A stretch of DNA of 6,672 bases from Anaerolineaceae bacterium (GTDB lineage: Bacteria > Chloroflexota > Anaerolineae > Anaerolineales > Anaerolineaceae): assembly GCA_027348305.1 (NCBI GenBank), contig DAIEPS010000104.1:1-6672 (forward strand), given 5' to 3'. Position numbers and translations under genes: made by a program. Below the pieces are notes generated by a model. The model made no database searches and was not told the DNA's origin. It was given only the letters and a program-made list of their open reading frames with translations. Positions 5,799 through 6,672 of this stretch are shown here, piece after piece; position 1 is the first letter of the stretch; each line of letters begins with the position of its first letter.

Positions 5799-6672
5799 TG
5801 AAGCGTCTCCACTTCTCCAGCAAAAATAAACTGCATGATCATCGAGTTGGTGATGCCCTCAATGGGGGCGAGGTCATCAGTGAAAACCATACCTCCGCTG
5901 GGAGTGTCTTTCAAGCCGGCATAGGTGGTGGCCATGACATCCAGCAAGAATTTGTTGGTTTCAGGATGCTGGTTGAGGACGACGTAATTGTCGAGAAAAT
6001 TTTGTAAATTTGTCTTGCTGTTTGTGGCAAAGAGGATGGAGTTGAAGGAACCTGAAAGATCGGTGACATACAGGGTAGGGAATACGGTATGAATGGTGGC
6101 GTAAAGCGAATCGATCAACCGGCGATCATCGATAGCACGGCCAATATTGATCACCATCACGCCATCCTCTTTTAAATGATCCTTGAGGATCTGAAAGAAT
6201 TCCTGCGTGGTCATGTGCCAGGGGATGTAAGGCGGGCGGTAAGCGTCCACACTGATAATGTCGTACTTTTTGGTGCTGTTCTGAATGCCCCAGCGTCCAT
6301 CCTGGACGATGACATTAAGGTTGGGTTCGTTCATATCAAAGTATTTACGGCCAACTTCCACGATCTTGGGGTCGATCTCGATGCCGTCGATCACCGCGTT
6401 GGGGAAGACCGCCGCGGCGTCGCGGGCGGTGGTGCCTGCGGCCAGGCCGATGATGGCGATATCGGTGATCTGCTCCGGCTCAATGGGTGCGGAATTAAAA
6501 AAGGGAGCGGCGACAACCTGCTCCCACGGTCCGTTGAAGTAAAGCTGGTCGGCCTTGTAAACCGAATGCGCTCCCTGGCCTTCGTTCAGACGGAGCATAA
6601 AGAGATTGTTTTCTTCGAGTACCTGGATGTAGTTGTAACTGGATTCGGTTTCATAGACTAGGCCGGTCGAGC
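5795..6672 (-). CDS. Spermidine-synthase-like methyltransferase-fold protein (C-terminal part; 5' end beyond window)
   Basis: The final 291 residues of a protein whose reading frame is open to the right edge. An internal methionine at 6598 is not the start: the frame before it encodes LVYETESSYNYIQV, the conserved beginning of the spermidine synthase catalytic domain, running into LRLNEGQGAHSVY. Numbered from the first whole codon, the Rossmann core shows GLAAGTTAR (75-83) in place of the usual glycine-rich loop, the acidic ribose-binding position Glu98 in GIEID, QDGR (123-126), and VDAYRPPYIPWHM (from Val141, Asp142). Proteins of this branch commonly carry an N-terminal multi-helix membrane domain, which may lie outside the window. 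Although the fold is that of SpeE, the Asp-Ala-Tyr motif differs from the classical polyamine-binding one, so genuine aminopropyl transfer is unproven. Its stop overlaps the start of the Lit-like gene by four bases. Confidence 0.85.
   Translation of the reverse strand, partial: STGLVYETESSYNYIQVLEENNLFMLRLNEGQGAHSVYKADQLYFNGPWEQVVAAPFFNSAPIEPEQITDIAIIGLAAGTTARDAAAVFPNAVIDGIEIDPKIVEVGRKYFDMNEPNLNVIVQDGRWGIQNSTKKYDIISVDAYRPPYIPWHMTTQEFFQILKDHLKEDGVMVINIGRAIDDRRLIDSLYATIHTVFPTLYVTDLSGSFNSILFATNSKTNLQNFLDNYVVLNQHPETNKFLLDVMATTYAGLKDTPSGGMVFTDDLAPIEGITNSMIMQFIFAGEVETLQ

Noticed and set aside
6596..6598. Methionine codon at 6598 as start of the spermidine-synthase-like gene
   Set aside because: The open frame before it encodes conserved family sequence (YETESSYNYIQV), so this methionine is internal and the gene begins beyond the window.
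6176..6661. 161-codon plus-strand open frame opposite the methyltransferase-like gene
   Set aside because: It is the antisense reading of a conserved Rossmann-fold coding region; no independent signal for expression was seen.

Overview
The window looks like a chromosomal stretch of a bacterium, most plausibly a member of Chloroflexota (Anaerolineae-like). That placement is inferred from the overall character of the proteins, such as the acidic N-terminus of the exporter partner and the large-protein type of spermidine-synthase-like methyltransferase, and from short dispersed palindromes between genes. No rRNA or strict marker gene is present, so it stays tentative. Coding density is high, gene order is ordinary, and I see no phage, transposase, CRISPR array, tRNA or rRNA.

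Layout. (1) Bases 1-1857, minus strand: a half-size ABC exporter gene starting at a TTG, overlapped at its 3' end by the start of a second gene that runs off the left edge. The two look like a heterodimeric multidrug/lipid-type exporter of the TM287/288 or BmrCD kind. (2) 1858-2068: a non-coding gap with a GC-rich, internally repetitive element. (3) 2069-2878, minus: an atypical Fpg/Nei-family DNA glycosylase with an intact zinc finger and N-terminal Pro-Glu but without two arginines usual in the family. (4) 2879-3015: a divergent promoter region with one convincing promoter per strand. (5) 3016-4131, plus: a MalK/MsmK/UgpC-type sugar ABC ATPase with no permease genes beside it. (6) 4132-4214: a perfect 13-bp stem-loop. 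(7) 4215-4961, plus: 2,3-bisphosphoglycerate-dependent phosphoglycerate mutase. (8) 4962-5129: a convergent gap with three hairpins, one a good terminator for the minus strand. (9) 5130-5798, minus: a four-helix membrane protein of the DUF1461/TIGR01906 family, the family of lipoprotein intramolecular transacylase Lit, with both key histidines visible. (10) 5795-6672, minus: a spermidine-synthase-like methyltransferase domain, open at the right edge and translationally coupled (ATGA) to the Lit-like gene.

Functionally the genes are mostly housekeeping: export, base-excision repair, sugar uptake energisation and glycolysis. The least understood unit is the coupled pair at 5130-6672, a membrane-associated spermidine-synthase-like protein followed by a Lit-like membrane enzyme. 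I found no sequence evidence of a wholly new defence or mobile system. Three start sites deserve correction against a longest-frame reading (exporter at 1857, glycosylase at 2878, and the methyltransferase, which has no true start in the window).
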